Positions 1 through 12,863 of a stretch of DNA of 64,000 nucleotides are shown piece by piece. The notes under the pieces were generated by a model, which had not been told where the DNA came from, made no database searches, and worked only from the letters and a program-made list of their open reading frames with translations. Source of the stretch: Haliclystus octoradiatus (taxonomy: Eukaryota > Cnidaria > Staurozoa > Stauromedusae > Haliclystidae); assembly GCA_916610825.1 (NCBI GenBank), contig OU744449.1, positions 12,097,520-12,161,519 on the forward strand. Reading direction: 5' to 3'. The number at the start of each line of letters is the position of its first letter. Position 1 is the stretch's first letter. The position numbers and the translations under genes are program-made.

Positions 1-139
1 TATTTAAAGGAAGATATTTCTCATTTAAGGATGTTTTGAAAACAAAAATCTTGCTGGCCTCAGCACAATAAGTATCGAAATTTGACTAACTATATTAAAG
101 ATAGATGGTCAATGTATTATACACAATAAATATTTACAC
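1..139 (-). other. Start of cyclin T 3' UTR
   Basis: This A+T-rich stretch directly follows the cyclin T stop codon on the minus strand. I see no clear AATAAA signal in it, so the transcript probably ends outside the window. Confidence 0.5.
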
Positions 140-3100
140 CTATTCAGGAGGAGGAGGAGGCGGTGGTGGGGATATAGGAGGAGGTGGTGGGGGATGCGAT
201 GGGAGATCTGACGGGATAGGAGGAGTAAAGCTACTACGACTAGAATCGTAATATGGATTTGATGCTGATGAACCACTGCTCTGCCCAATAGATGGTAACG
301 AGATATTACCTAGTGTTGGTATTGGTGGAGGGGGGACAAGGGGTAACATGTGAATGGCGGTGGCAGATGGGGCTGGGGGAGGGGGAGGAGGAGGAGGAGG
401 TAAAGTATTAATTGTTCGTGATTGTTGTTTAGTTGTATTTGAAGCAGTTGAAGATGACATATTGATTGATGGTGCAGTTGGTGCTGGTGGTCTGTGTTTA
501 GATTGATGTGAGTTTTTATTACTGTTAGATGGTTTCTTTTCAAGAAGCTTGTTCAAGTCTTTTCGTAGTGCATCAGCTTGTGCAATACGATTACTGCTCT
601 GTGATGATGATGGTCTATGACTTTGATGCTCATTTGATTTCGAACTATGAGTGGCTGATGAGCCATCTGATGATCTTTTGTCACGATGCACATGTTCATT
701 ACTCGCATTTATTGGTTTTTCAGAATCAGATTTTAAACGCTTTGCAGGACTTCCGTCAAGAGATGCCTTACTATTTGTGCCAGAGTGATGATGTCTGCTC
801 TGTCCATGTGAATGCACTTTTACTTGTTTAGACGAAGACGAATGACCGGGCTTTACTTCACCACTGGCTGATCGCTTTGGGGCTGAGCTTGCTGAAGAAC
901 TTGTAGCCTCTTTTTCACCAGATTTCCCAGAAGAAGAGCTATGATTCTTTGATGACGAAGATTGGTGATGCGAGTGATGATGGTGGTGGTGATGTGACTT
1001 ACGATGATGCGATGAAGTTCCTTGGCTTGTAGAGCTTGAAGCAGAAGAATTACTAGCATTTGCTGTTGACATACTTGTAGATGAGCTACTTTCACCATGC
1101 TTGAGTGGTTTTGGACTTGACTTTCCAGTTGACTCAAGACCTGTTTGAGATTCTGATGCACTGTTTGGCTGTTTATTAGATGATCCATTTCCGAGTTTGG
1201 ATGAAGAGCTCCCGATATCAGCTGATGTCTTTTTGGATTGGAGGTTTCCACCCTGAAAAGTAATAAATAAGTGCCATGAATAGCTGACAATATCATGCAT
1301 CCTAGCATGTAGATAAATTAGTTGTAATCTAACCTCAAACTGTTTGACACATACAGAAGTACAATTCCATGTGAAAAATTGGTTCATTACACAAAGAAAA
1401 AGTTTCTATAGGTACATGTTCCTCCTGTATGTTCTAACTTTGTGCGACTATTACCCTTCCGAAATGCAGTCTAAGTGAAAACACAAAGTAGATAACCTTG
1501 AATTCCAAGCAATTAGAGCTGTAACTTCATAATCTGATACCTGCGTTACCAAACTTGAAGATATGAAAAAAAGAGCGATATGATGTTGGGAAAGACCTGG
1601 CTGTAGCCGGGGTGAATGTGGGAGCAAATCATCATATACACAGGTGGAAAAAACAGCCTGCCCTTCATTTTCAACCGGGCAAGCCTGCCTCATATAAACA
1701 AACTTTTAGTGATCCCCCTTTTCTCTAGCTTGCAGATTCTAGCGAAGGAGCATAATGCTTATTGATTAAAAAAACATTTGAAGAATATAATATGAGTAAA
1801 TAGGTGAAAATCATTTACCTTATAGACAACAGGACCAGAAGTAATCTTTCGTTTAAGTCTTGCTGGGCAGTTGTCTAATATTTTGATAAAGTATGAGCTC
1901 AATTCTAAAATAACATACAATATCATTCTTAACTTATATTAACATTATATATATATAAAAATGATAAAAGATGTAAAAATAGATACTTTTGAAAGACGCC
2001 ACATAAATTCTAATATAATTCTAATATTTTATACATTACAATTCTATTCTCAGACAAAAAACCTACTCTTTCGAATATGGGATGTTCTTACATTTCATTA
2101 CAGGAATCAATTATATCTTACTTACTCACTTTAGACACAGGCAAATGTTTCCAAATTGTCTAATTTAGCATAAAATTAGAACATGTGTAATTGTGTATCA
2201 TGATGAAGTGACTCGCTCCACTTAGGCACTCACAACACTTGCATCATTCAGAAATATATTACTGGTTGGTAAATCTAGTACCAATAAAAACAAATGCGAA
2301 AACTTGTGCAAAATAATTTTGCTCAATCTGTTCTCCATACTTGTTTTTCACCTTACTTGCTCGTAATAATTTCACATCAAGTGTAAACATTAGCATTCCA
2401 AAATCAGCGTGAGTTAGCAAAATATAATGAGACGTGTCCAAATGACTTTTTTGTCCAACATTCAGCGATTCACACCAACTCAACTTTAGGGTGGCCAAAT
2501 GACTTTTTATTCTCCCCAACATCAACATATTGAAGCACAATGTCAGTTGACAAAGTGATGATCGTAAAATATAGGAATTAGCATGATTATCAGTTGTGAT
2601 GTCAACAATTTTTTATAATTTCAACATCACATTTGCTGGTAAATCCTAATTTGAGGGACTGGAGCATGTCTCTCCATTCAAATAATTGCCCAGCAAGTTG
2701 AATTAGAATCATTATAATAGTATAATTGGAGTTCATTTAACAAAATAAAACAGGAAATTGAAATAAGATTGAAATATGTCATCAGAATCATCACTAAACT
2801 TAATTGAAAAAATTGAATTGAAAAAAATAAATAATTTGGCCATAGCATAAAGCTAATGAATGTTTTAGAATTTCTTGTGAAATACGGAATCTGAAGACTC
2901 TTCTTGGAATTCAAAATTTTTGGGATGCTTACATATAGTTTTTCAATACATCGCTCCTTAAGTATATGATAATACTGTATTTCCAATAATATATTAAACC
3001 ATAAATACTTTTACACAAAGGTGTGAACTTTGTTACTCGTTTATCAAACATTTTGCTCGCTACACTTGCTGCTATTTCTTATCAAATTAACAGCTTTGCA

Positions 3101-6100
3101 TCATCTATAATAACTTTCACTATTCGCAACAAGATGGAATAATGAAAAATTATTAGAAAAAATAGCTCTTTAAAACTATTTGATTTGAATATTATTCAAG
3201 CAGCTTGCTATTCGAATAATATCATTCCTACCACAAAGCTTTAACAACTGCGCAACTGCCACACCCTATTTGCCAGGCAATATTCCTAACACCCCGTTGC
3301 GGGGATATGTGGATATGGCCATTACTGTGCCTAGTGAATTCAGTATAGCTTACCTTCTAATAAATCTGTCGTTACAGCATTGTCAACATACTCCCACCAA
3401 GATTTCTTGTCCTTTGATGTTGGAATCTAAAATAGATCCATAGAGTTATGAGTGCAGTTAAAGTTAAAGTTGATTTACAATATTAGACTATTTCTGGCAA
3501 CAGCCATCTCATAGTCAAAATGGCCCTATAATTTGGTTGCTGTGGGACTATATACTACTATACTATTACAAATTGTAGATTGTAGATAAAACAAATTCAT
3601 TTCAGTTGGGATATTTACGCAAAGATAATATCATGCTATTTCTTTGAAACATTTGAATTGCAGATTTGAGTTGCACCATCTTGATTCATTATGATATCTT
3701 GCTATAATCTCTTAGAAAAACAACTTAACAAATGTTCACGATCTTAGCTGACCATATGAGATCCAACTTCCTAAACATTGATGTTGAACATGATATATAA
3801 ATTTAACGCTCTACTAAGACTTGTCTTTAGTGCTTAATGAACTTGGCAGTGTAAAAATCATAGAACTAATGGTGCAGATGAACAGTTTGTGAAAAGATGA
3901 CAATCTATTTAAAATGTCCATGAACTGCTTCCATAGGTGTTGTTTTAAAAAAAGTTATCATTGATCCTAAAGGTACAGCAAGTAACTCACCTCCCAGCTG
4001 GCCCATTTGCAAGCCACAAATATACAAATACACGATACAATTGTTGGCTTGTATTGGACGGAGAACGTTGTCAGGTGTAAACTAATTAAAACAAAACAAA
4101 AAATATATGAATGTTAGGTAGCCCAAATTATGCCCAATAGTCAAGGTTAGCTAGTGAAAGATGTGGGGGAGGATGAAACGACCTGGGTGGAAAATACCTG
4201 TTTGATGCTGGACGTTCATTTTACTTGGGCTTGTCAAAACTAATTTTGGGTTAATTCCATGAAAGGTTTGTAAAAGACCTATCTAATGTATATGGAGATA
4301 TATTCCAGTTTACAGTGTTGATCATATTATGCTTAGAGCAACATAATTGCAAGAAAGATCTACGTATGGCCATAGAGCCACATTTTAGTACTATAGCTAT
4401 GTTCATTGAGCATTGGATACATCAAACATCAGTCTATTCATACCATATCATTCAATAAGCATACATATGGTTTTGGCAGTGCCCACTCCATAACACTGCA
4501 TTCAGTAGATCTTATCGGATGAGAAAACAGAAATACGGTATCTGAACTATCAATTGATTATACCTTGAGTGAAAAGGGGGAAACTAGAACACATTTCAAC
4601 AATAATATTTGAAATGTGAGAACAAAACTATAATTAGCATATATGTTACCTGTTTGTTGCAAGAAAGTAGGCGGTTTGAGCCAGTTCCTTGCTTGCTTTA
4701 ATGTAAAAACAGGACAAGACAACTTACTTATAGTGCACACCACAATGAAATCAAAACAAACTCAATAAATTGATGGAAGACAGGAACAAAATCGATGACA
4801 CAATATTGAAAGTATATATTGTATTTTTCCAACAGAACAGTCTGAAATCATTCAACTATACCTGGCAATGCACTGCACAGAAAATGCACAGTGTGAACAT
4901 AGTAGATTGCTAGCAGCTATGAAAAAGAGACTCGGTTTTGGCAAATATATCACAGGAGAAAAACCTTTGTATGCAAACTACATATTAGTAAAATAATGTT
5001 CATTTCATCAATGGATAAAAAGATTGCAGGCTACATGGATTTATTATAACCTTATCACAAATTAATAAACTTTTTATAAATATGGTTGAACTCGGTTTAT
5101 ATCCCCTTCCGTGCAAGCTAAAAACAGGACACTATCCGAGGTGGATATAATCCGAAATTGAGAAAAAACAAAGGAAATTTGTAAAAAGAAAGGAATTCTG
5201 TACATCGTTAACAAATGGTATTCAATAGAAAATGGTAAAATACAACCGACCACCATAGAATGAAGTCCAATTTATACAGAGATTTTAAAATTTGATACAG
5301 TTTTTTTTTCTTGATCGCGAAATTCTTCCTGTGTGATTTTACAAAGAGTGCAATGCTATTAAGTATGCATGCATTGATAACACTTTTATACATGACTTAC
5401 GTCACAACCAAGTAGATTCAATTCGTTTTTGTTTGAGAGAAGACATTTTAAAACTTTATAATCGACAGAGTTGCTTTTGCAGTAAGGAAAGTAGAGAACA
5501 GTAATGTTCAAAGCTATTTTTCAAGTCACAAACAAATAAAGATTATTTGACATGGAAGCGGGATATTTAATGAGATGGAATATTATACGAGGGGATATTA
5601 GGCGAGGTAAATTAGTTGAGATTGTATAGAAAACAGAAAGTGGTTTTTAACAAATGGGTAAAGCAAGGTAATATAAAGGGACGTGGAATATTAACTGAGT
5701 TCGACTGTATAATGTTTCCATTTGTCTTCAGAATTGTGATTCAATTATGTGAATGGAAAATTTGCAAAGGAAACAACTGTTATTTGTATCATTTCTGTTT
5801 GATATATTCACTGATTTATTAATGGATGCTGAATCTGGCATCAACCAATAGTCATCATGCGACCAAGGCCTAACAGATTGCATCACAACTTGAATAAATC
5901 CTGTGTCAGTTATGTTCAAGCAGGATGATTGGAATGCTTTTTTGGACGAAGTCTATGCATTCTAAGTAAAATCATTTTACGAAGAACCATAAAAAACACT
6001 TGAATATTTACAGCATAATTTCAAATATAATTTTACCTCGGACAAGTTGGGCACATTTCACAACGTAAGAATGTGGATGCTCAACTGACAATTCAAATCC

Positions 6101-9100
6101 TGAATGATAAAATATTAACAAATTATAATTAAAAGTAGAAATCAGCTAGTATTCAAAACACTACCATAGTCTTAGTCTCACTTCATAAAGCTAGATCCAG
6201 TCTCTTTTTTTCTCAGCGAGATTTGGCCTAAAACATCTCTTTGATGGTAGTTTATACCAACAAGGAAACTCCAGATCGAAATAAAAATTACGCCATTGTA
6301 GCCTAATTTTCAGACTCGAATGCATGATATATCAAATTTTAGTTTCAAAGGTTTTTCCTTGCACTTCAAAATGCATATCATACTAAAACATTTTAAGACA
6401 AATTCAAGTAACTGAAGCTGATGATGAAAAATGGGGAGGTCATTTTTTAATTTGAACGCTTATAAGCTTATAAACTTATTTGATGTATTATATTAATAAC
6501 CAAGCTTTGCACAATCATGGCTTGTATTCCTGAAATCACATGTGTGCGGCCAAAACGCACATGCTTCAGAAAGCTAAATTGTTACCATGTCAACACAATA
6601 TAAGGTTGTCATGGCAACACAATAGAAGGCCGGTTTTTCTGTCCATAAATACAAGATACAACAAGCCTATTATTTCAGTCAAACATTTTATATAACTAAC
6701 GAAAAGAGCTTCAATTTTTTGATGTAACAATCATGTATAAGTTGATTATGAAAATAGATCTACAATCTTTTTTGCTTTTCAATTAGTGAATAGGTGTGCG
6801 ATAAATCTACATGCCTTGGAACGCCGAGGTGTGCGCGTGCTCTCGCACACTTAGAATACAAGCCATGTATAACAATTTTTAAAATATGCACCACTCATTG
6901 GACCACACTTTGAAATGTAGTAATAATTTGACTTCAGTTTTCGTATTTGAAAAATTAATTAATCCTTTGATACCGTAATTACAATTGCTTATACCTCTGA
7001 AATTGGTTTTACGGACAAAATTATTACCTTACCTAAAGTTTGAAGGAGTATACTTTCATTATTCACTAACTCCTGAGACATTTCCATGTACTCCTACAAT
7101 AAAAAAGTATTTGAAATATGAGTAACGCTCAATCCGTGTAACAAATACAGTAGAAACTGTTTATAGCGTCCTTTTGATAAGGTATTACTGTTTATAGTGT
7201 ACAAATTTATTAATCCCGCTATAATTTAGTAGGTTTTCTCTTAATAGTTATCATTAGGCTATACGGATTATCTCAAAATAAACAATAAAGTTATTTAGCA
7301 TCTGAGAGAAAAGTTTTTTTTCGCTGCTTGTGTAACATGAAATCCATAGTCAAATAAAATAAATATTGTGAACTATAAAATATATCAAAACCGAACATTA
7401 GCCATGATCATAATAAAACCCATAAACATACCCCCAGTCAGGAGTATGTAGCGGGTGGAATGAGTCAGTGACTACAAATTACCACACGCTTACATAGACG
7501 ATTCTGAGATATGTATATTTGGTGTAATAATTGTAGCTGGCCGCCATCAGAGCGAGGATGAATGAAGGGTTAATATTGCCGTTGATAAACAGAGCCTCTA
7601 TGAAGGTGGACCAGCTTTGCTGATATAGATGATGTCGGAAGGCAGACGTGAAGAGAGTTAATACATTACACCGACAGTGATTTACATTCACAAGGTATAC
7701 GTGATTACAAACAGAACCTTTACAGTTAACAAAGGAAATACATTATGCAGACATAAAACAATCCACTACAAGCACATTGAAGACTAATAAATCTTGCTTA
7801 ACAGGAGCCGTTGTGAAAAATATTTCACTTATTTAGTGTTGTTGTTTCATTCAATAGATAACAAATCAAAGGATCTACATAAATTGTTTGTGTTTCTAAC
7901 AAAGAAAGTTGTTGATTTTTGCTTTAACATTTTTTTCAAACGGTTGAAAAGTGACCTACGTGCTTTTTGTTGCATTTATGCGCATGCGCCATCGGAATGA
8001 GAAATGAAGCCATGTCATTTTCAATTGTTCTTTGTTATGACGTAATATCGGATATAAAGGCATATCACTTATAACTTCATTTTTTAGAATCCCCAGGGGT
8101 GTCGCTATAAACAGTTACTATTGTACCTCCGAATATCATACGCAAATTGGAAAAGAAAGTTCATGAACAATATTAATCATTGCCTGGATCTGCTAATAAT
8201 AATAATAGTAATAATAATTGAAAAAGTGTGACACGTGTCCTACCTCACTTTTGATGTCAATACTTGCTTCTTCTTTATGAAGACATCGATGAGCAACCTT
8301 CAGTACATGTTCCAATTTTCTAGGATTCTCTTCAATTTTGGCAGCAAGGAAAATGAAACAAGGTGCCATGACCTGACAAGGAATGATAAAATAGAACTTT
8401 GATGAATTTGAATATAAAAATAATAATTTTAAATTGCAAGTCTAGTTCATGAGAACAGTAATAACAATTGTGTCAAACAGAATCAATATTGCAAAAATGC
8501 TCAGCTTTCATTCCGTTGATGCATCTGATTTAAGCTATGGCCAAATGACTTTTTTACGTAGACAAACACATGCCAAATCAGTGGCGCCAAAATCGATGTG
8601 TGTTGGTGAAATAAAGTGAGACATAGCCAACTGACTTTTTATTTTTGGCTAACAAAATACAATACACGCCAATTCAACTTTGGGGTGGACCGTGGCTATT
8701 GGCCAAATGACTTTTTATTTTATTTTTGGCCAACAAAATATGATTCACGCCAATTATACTTTGGGGTAGACCGTGGCAATTAGCCAAATGACTTTTTATT
8801 TTCACCAACATAAATATATTGAACAAAGATTTTCATTGACAAAATGGTGACCAGAAAAGATAGGAATTGGAAAGTGGTAGTGTTGTTATACATATGTGTC
8901 AACTTAATTTGGTGGTCTGAGTGGAATTACTTCATTTTCGACCAATCGCTGAAGCCTCATAATTTGCTGATGGAAAAGCTGTTGGCATGAGTAGGCAAAA
9001 GTGGCCAAATGACTGTTTTGGTTTCGCAAACAGCTACGAAAAAGGTCAAGAACAATAGATTGTTTGCCTCAGTTGGTCTAATTTTTGATCATCTTCAAAC

Positions 9101-12100
9101 TGCCTCGCCAACACACACCAACTCATCCAGATCCACGCTAGCTCAATTTTGGAATGACTTTTACTTTGGTCAACATTCATAAAAATCTGAGTTGACGTGT
9201 GTTGGGCTACGGAACAAAGTCAATGAGCCGTAGCTTTAGAACTAGCTGGGCTTTTCAATACTTCAATTCTATTTTCATTTCAAATACTATAAGTTACCCA
9301 GAGCTTTGTTAAAGTAGCTTGCAGCTTAACACAGACAGATTTACTGATTATTTTTTCCACTATCGATATTTTGGTAGTCTCTTCGTTGCGATTGAACAGT
9401 TTTCAGATTAGGATTGGATTTTATTTTCGGATTGGAACAGATCGGATTTTCAATATCATTGCCCTATTAACAGGATGCGGAGTTGCTTGACTATTTTTTT
9501 TGAACATTTTATGAGTATTTTATTGTTTTCATATCATAATGATCAAAGGTAGAGTACAAGATTGAAGATTATAATTTATTGAATCAGATTCGCAACGCAG
9601 AATAAAAATATTTTAGATTTGATCTGGATTTAATGGATTCGTATTCAAAGTTTTGTAAACAATCAGATTAGTAATGCCCAATCTGATTCGATGCAGATCT
9701 CTAGTACCAGCAATGTGATTTGTCTAATATGCCACTGTATATTTAACTGCCACTGCCACTTGATTTTTACTTCAATTATCAAAACAGGACTGCTGGTGAT
9801 AACCTGGTTGATCAAATACGAGAGCTCTTGAATCCTCAGTGTCAACGCAATGAAAATGACAGAGATACATGTTTTTCTTAAAGCATTCTTTTCCCATTAC
9901 TAGGGATGCACCGAAATTCCGGCATTCCAGCTATTTTGCCGGCATTTCGGTTTGGCAGAAATTTACCTTCAGTTTCGGCCGTTTTGGTTATTTCGGCCAT
10001 TTTTTCATAAATACATAAATGTAACAAATAATCATATTTGATGATAATTGAATCAAAATAGCAATTGATTCCATCTTGTTTCCAATGCATCATAAAGCCT
10101 TGAATGGAATCATACCTAGTTTTTTCAAGTAAGCCTCGCTTTTAGATAATCATCATACCATGTGCTCAAATTTTGTTCGGACATGTTAGTTACATGAAAA
10201 CTATGTTTCCATGGACTTTAAGGATATTAATATACACTATCAAGGTTACCAATAAAATTGAATTAAATGATCCAAACATACAATGGTGGTTTAATTTAGT
10301 TGTTTGTTTATTATTCTAAATGAACAAAAATGTTGTCCTCTTTAACCTTCGTAATTCAATTGATTAATTTTACGAAGTAGTGCAGTCTCTGTAACTTGCA
10401 TGCGTGCGTGCGTTTACAGGAAATACGCCATAATTAATATCTTTTTGACTACGACCTACGCTTACGAAATTTTAGTGTCTCAATGTTATGACAAAAGTTC
10501 TGGCCTGGCTGAATTTGGCGGTTGCTGTCATGTCGTAATTGACGGGGACTTTATTCCAGACCAAGTTCCAGATTTAATTAATATAGTAAGAGATAAAAAG
10601 TAAAGCCATATAGCTAAGAATTTTCCATGAATTGTTGAACTTGATTTGACAGAAAATCCATCACACGAAAACGCAATTATTTGTAGGGGTTAGAAAGTTC
10701 TGAAATGTTTATGGAAGTCTGTATCAATATCGTCAATGTGATACATACATTGCCTTGAAATTACTAAACATAAGTTTTCAATTTTAATTTGAAATTGGTA
10801 TATATGTTTAATACCGTATATAAAACGGTAATATCATAAAAAGTTCTAGCTGTCATTAATATAATTATTTAGCGGTCGAATAATGAATGTTTCATAAATC
10901 AGAATACTAATAAATTAATCAAGTCTGGAGTAAAGTCCCCAACAATTACGACATGACAGCAACTGCAAAATTTAGCCAAGCCAGAACTTTTTTCGTAACA
11001 TCGAGAAGCTACAAATCGTTATATAAAAAGATGATAAATTACGACGTATTTCCTGTAAAAGCATGTAGCATGCACGCATGCAAGTTACAGACACCGCAAA
11101 TTAATGCTACTGGAATGGAGAAAATGATTAAACGTGAACTAAAAGAGAAAACACTTGTGTCGATAGTTATTTGTTTTTACAAAGTTTCTATATTGCAAGG
11201 TAAGCGATATCAACTCATTTTAGTGATCAAATGTCATATTTGCAACTTCAAACAAAAGAAAAAAATTTGCCGAAACAAAAACGAATTCCAGCCATTCATA
11301 CCGGCATCTTCGGTATTTCGGCGATTGCCTGAATAGTGTTTCGGTGCATCCCTACCCTTTACTAGCTTTGATTATTACGGTAGTAAAATAGTTGATGTAT
11401 ATAATTATCGAAGTGTACACATGTCTGGTTACCGGACGTCATTTTCGAAATGATATCTACCAGGCACTCAATTTGCGCATGATTTATATTATTTATACCC
11501 TGATTGTCCCTGAAGATCTGAAACATTACAGACTTTCCCTAATGAAAAAGAAAATGTTTTGGAATAATAAATTACAACGCCAAGACAATATTATTGGATT
11601 CAGACCTTATCTTGCAGGCTTACACAATTTTTGCATTTGGCTTCCGTGGCTGAAAAATCTTTACTAATCAAATTTCAAGATAAAATGTCTACACAAATCA
11701 ATTGATATTCCATGACCATATTGACAGTCTATTGTTTTCATTTGAATAGCGGCCATATTTAATTTTGGAAGCATTGAAAATGGAAAACAGAATGAGAAAA
11801 TTACAAAATAATTAATCAGATATAAACAACACTATTGAATCATCAGTTCACAATAAATTTTTAGAGCATGCTTGAAAACTGATTAAACCTTTGTAGAATT
11901 ATTTTTATTTTACAAGATAACAAATTAAAATTTAAAAAAAAAATTGATTCAATGATTCAATTTGGAAACTACTGACGACACAGCCGATCTTTGAAGCAGC
12001 GACAAAATATAAATTCCAAGCTCTTTGAGAAGGCTACTCATATGGTATTGGCTACTGAAGCGCGGTTATGGAAAATGTGCAACTAAATAAAATGTGTCAC

Positions 12101-12863
12101 ATACATCAATGTCCCTAAAAAGGCTTGATATAGTCCCTTAGGAAGACTTGACTTGATAACGCGTAATTTACAGAATTAATCAGAAAATTAATTAACTCAC
12201 ATTGCGATGAAATTGCTTGAAGGAATGAAGCATATAGAAGCGATGCATGTACACAATTGCAGTGTTGATTGTCAATTGGTTCCTAAAGAACAGTCAATTG
12301 ATTTTAGATTAGAAAAAAGCAGACATACAAACATATACCTAAACAATTCTACATCCTCAATAGCAGTTATGAAATGTAGATAATCTTAAATAGAAGCAGG
12401 TTTACTTTGGATGCACGAACTTGTATTTTGTTCAAAGGACGAGTAATAATCAGTAAAGTCAGATATCATTAGCAATCTGAATCAAGAGCTGGCATGGCCA
12501 CCAACAGTAACACGTATGTTATTGATTTTTCAATAATTTATTCTTGGATTCTTGAATTTTATGTTATATTACTTTCAAACTATAACAAGGTCGCGTTATC
12601 AATCATTTTTTGGAAGAGAAATAGCTGAAAACGCACAGAAATGTAGGCTATCAATTTGCATGCGTTGAAGAAATTGAGGATTAAAAACTTTCTAAAATTA
12701 ATTACACAATTAGCCTTTGCCCCATATCTTGAATAAAATTAGCACACTGTTGTCTGTATCCAAGTTCTTTGGTATATTCAATCCCATCGCGGACAGAAGG
12801 AGAATTCCTGAGCTGTTCTTTACCAAAGTACCACCGCTCAGAAACTTCGGATTGGTCGGCCAT
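140..12863 (-). CDS. CCNT: Cyclin T, regulatory subunit of P-TEFb (10 coding exons)
   Basis: Cyclin T binds CDK9 to form P-TEFb, the nuclear kinase that releases paused RNA polymerase II. Coding exons on the minus strand: 12863-12706, 12282-12201, 8372-8244, 7093-7033, 6099-6037, 4695-4650, 4081-3991, 3426-3354, 1904-1819, 1252-140. They total 1902 nt (633 aa), all GT-AG with matching phases. Residues 1-263 are the two cyclin boxes, with near-exact family motifs: RWYF near the start, [78 protein letters not shown] and WWEYVD. The last exon (residues 264-633) is Ser-rich, has a histidine tract at about 345-359 and ends in proline runs before a TAG at 140-142. The start ATG at 12861-12863 precedes the conserved RWYF segment. 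CCNT1 and CCNT2 are about 730 aa, so this tail is somewhat short. Introns carry several mobile elements. The 3' UTR runs off the left edge. Confidence 0.94.
2418..2530. repeat. CCAAATGACTTTTT repeat units, small cluster
   Basis: Two copies of the word CCAAATGACTTTTT lie about 55 bp apart in a cyclin T intron, next to short stretches (CCAACATTCA, CAACTCAACTTTAGGGTGG) that recur in the larger cluster at 8530-9020. The same family has therefore reached two introns of one gene. Confidence 0.65.
5083..5712. mobile_element. MITE-like element with diverged inverted ends
   Basis: The left end (TTGAACTCGGTTTATATCC) is an imperfect inverted copy of the right end (GGAATATTAACTGAGTTCGA). The interior has no transposase. 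The span of about 630 bp lies in the cyclin T intron between exons 5 and 6. The ends resemble widespread Tc1/pogo-type MITE termini. I could not fix a target duplication. Confidence 0.5.
6516..6867. mobile_element. MITE with 14-bp perfect inverted ends
   Basis: CATGGCTTGTATTC at the left and GAATACAAGCCATG at the right are exact inverted copies about 350 bp apart in a cyclin T intron. Inner GTGTGCG and CGCACAC words extend the symmetry loosely. There is no coding capacity, so this is a non-autonomous DNA element. Superfamily not determined. Confidence 0.65.
7146..8125. mobile_element. Non-autonomous DNA transposon, copy 1 of a family seen twice here
   Basis: The ends are inverted copies: the left starts TACAGTAGAAACTGTTTATA, and the right, read inverted, starts TACAATAGTAACTGTTTATA. 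Length is 980 bp with no transposase. Both ends sit at TA, consistent with a Tc1/mariner/pogo-type target. It lies in the cyclin T intron between exons 3 and 4. Inner segments, for example the CATGAAATCCATAGTC area near 7338 and GCTTTTTGTTGC near 7960, recur in the larger copy at 15755-17740. Confidence 0.7.
8530..9020. repeat. CCAAATGACTTTTT minisatellite-like array
   Basis: At least five variants of GGCCAAATGACTTTTTATTTT occur, near 8540, 8617, 8702, 8783 and 9003. The middle ones are spaced about 80-85 bp and share the filler GGCCAACAAAATA...CACGCCAATT...ACTTTGGGGTGGACCGTGGC. This makes a degenerate tandem array in the large cyclin T intron between exons 2 and 3. A related pair lies at 2418-2530. 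Tandem blocks like this often sit inside non-autonomous Helitron-like or MITE elements, but I could not find element ends. Confidence 0.7.
9901..11354. mobile_element. Non-autonomous hAT-type DNA transposon
   Basis: The element begins TAGGGATGCACCGAAA and ends with the inverted TTTCGGTGCATCCCTA. The flanks are CCCATTAC (9893-9900) and CCCTTTAC (11355-11362), an 8-bp target duplication with one mismatch. Short TIRs of this type plus an 8-bp duplication are the hAT signature. Length is 1454 bp. No transposase is present, so it was moved in trans. A second inverted-repeat structure (10387-11092) lies inside. It occupies the large cyclin T intron. Confidence 0.85.
10387..11092. mobile_element. 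Foldback structure nested in the hAT-type element
   Basis: Two arms of roughly 190 bp are inverted copies of each other. They begin with CTGTAACTTGCATGCGTGC at the left and end with GCACGCATGCAAGTTACAG at the right, and continue through the GACATGACAG/CTGTCATGTC region and beyond. The loop is about 320 bp. The open frames reading across the arms show no known protein. It is either a separate foldback element or an internal hairpin of the hAT family. Confidence 0.7.

Noticed and set aside
853-1308. Open frame of 151 codons overlapping the cyclin T last exon in another frame (minus strand)
   Set aside because: It is a shadow of the Ser/His-rich repeats of the cyclin T tail; no own motif or start context.
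10953-11336. Open frame of 127 codons in the cyclin T intron
   Set aside because: It reads across the inverted arm and terminal part of a non-autonomous hAT-type element and has no protein motif.
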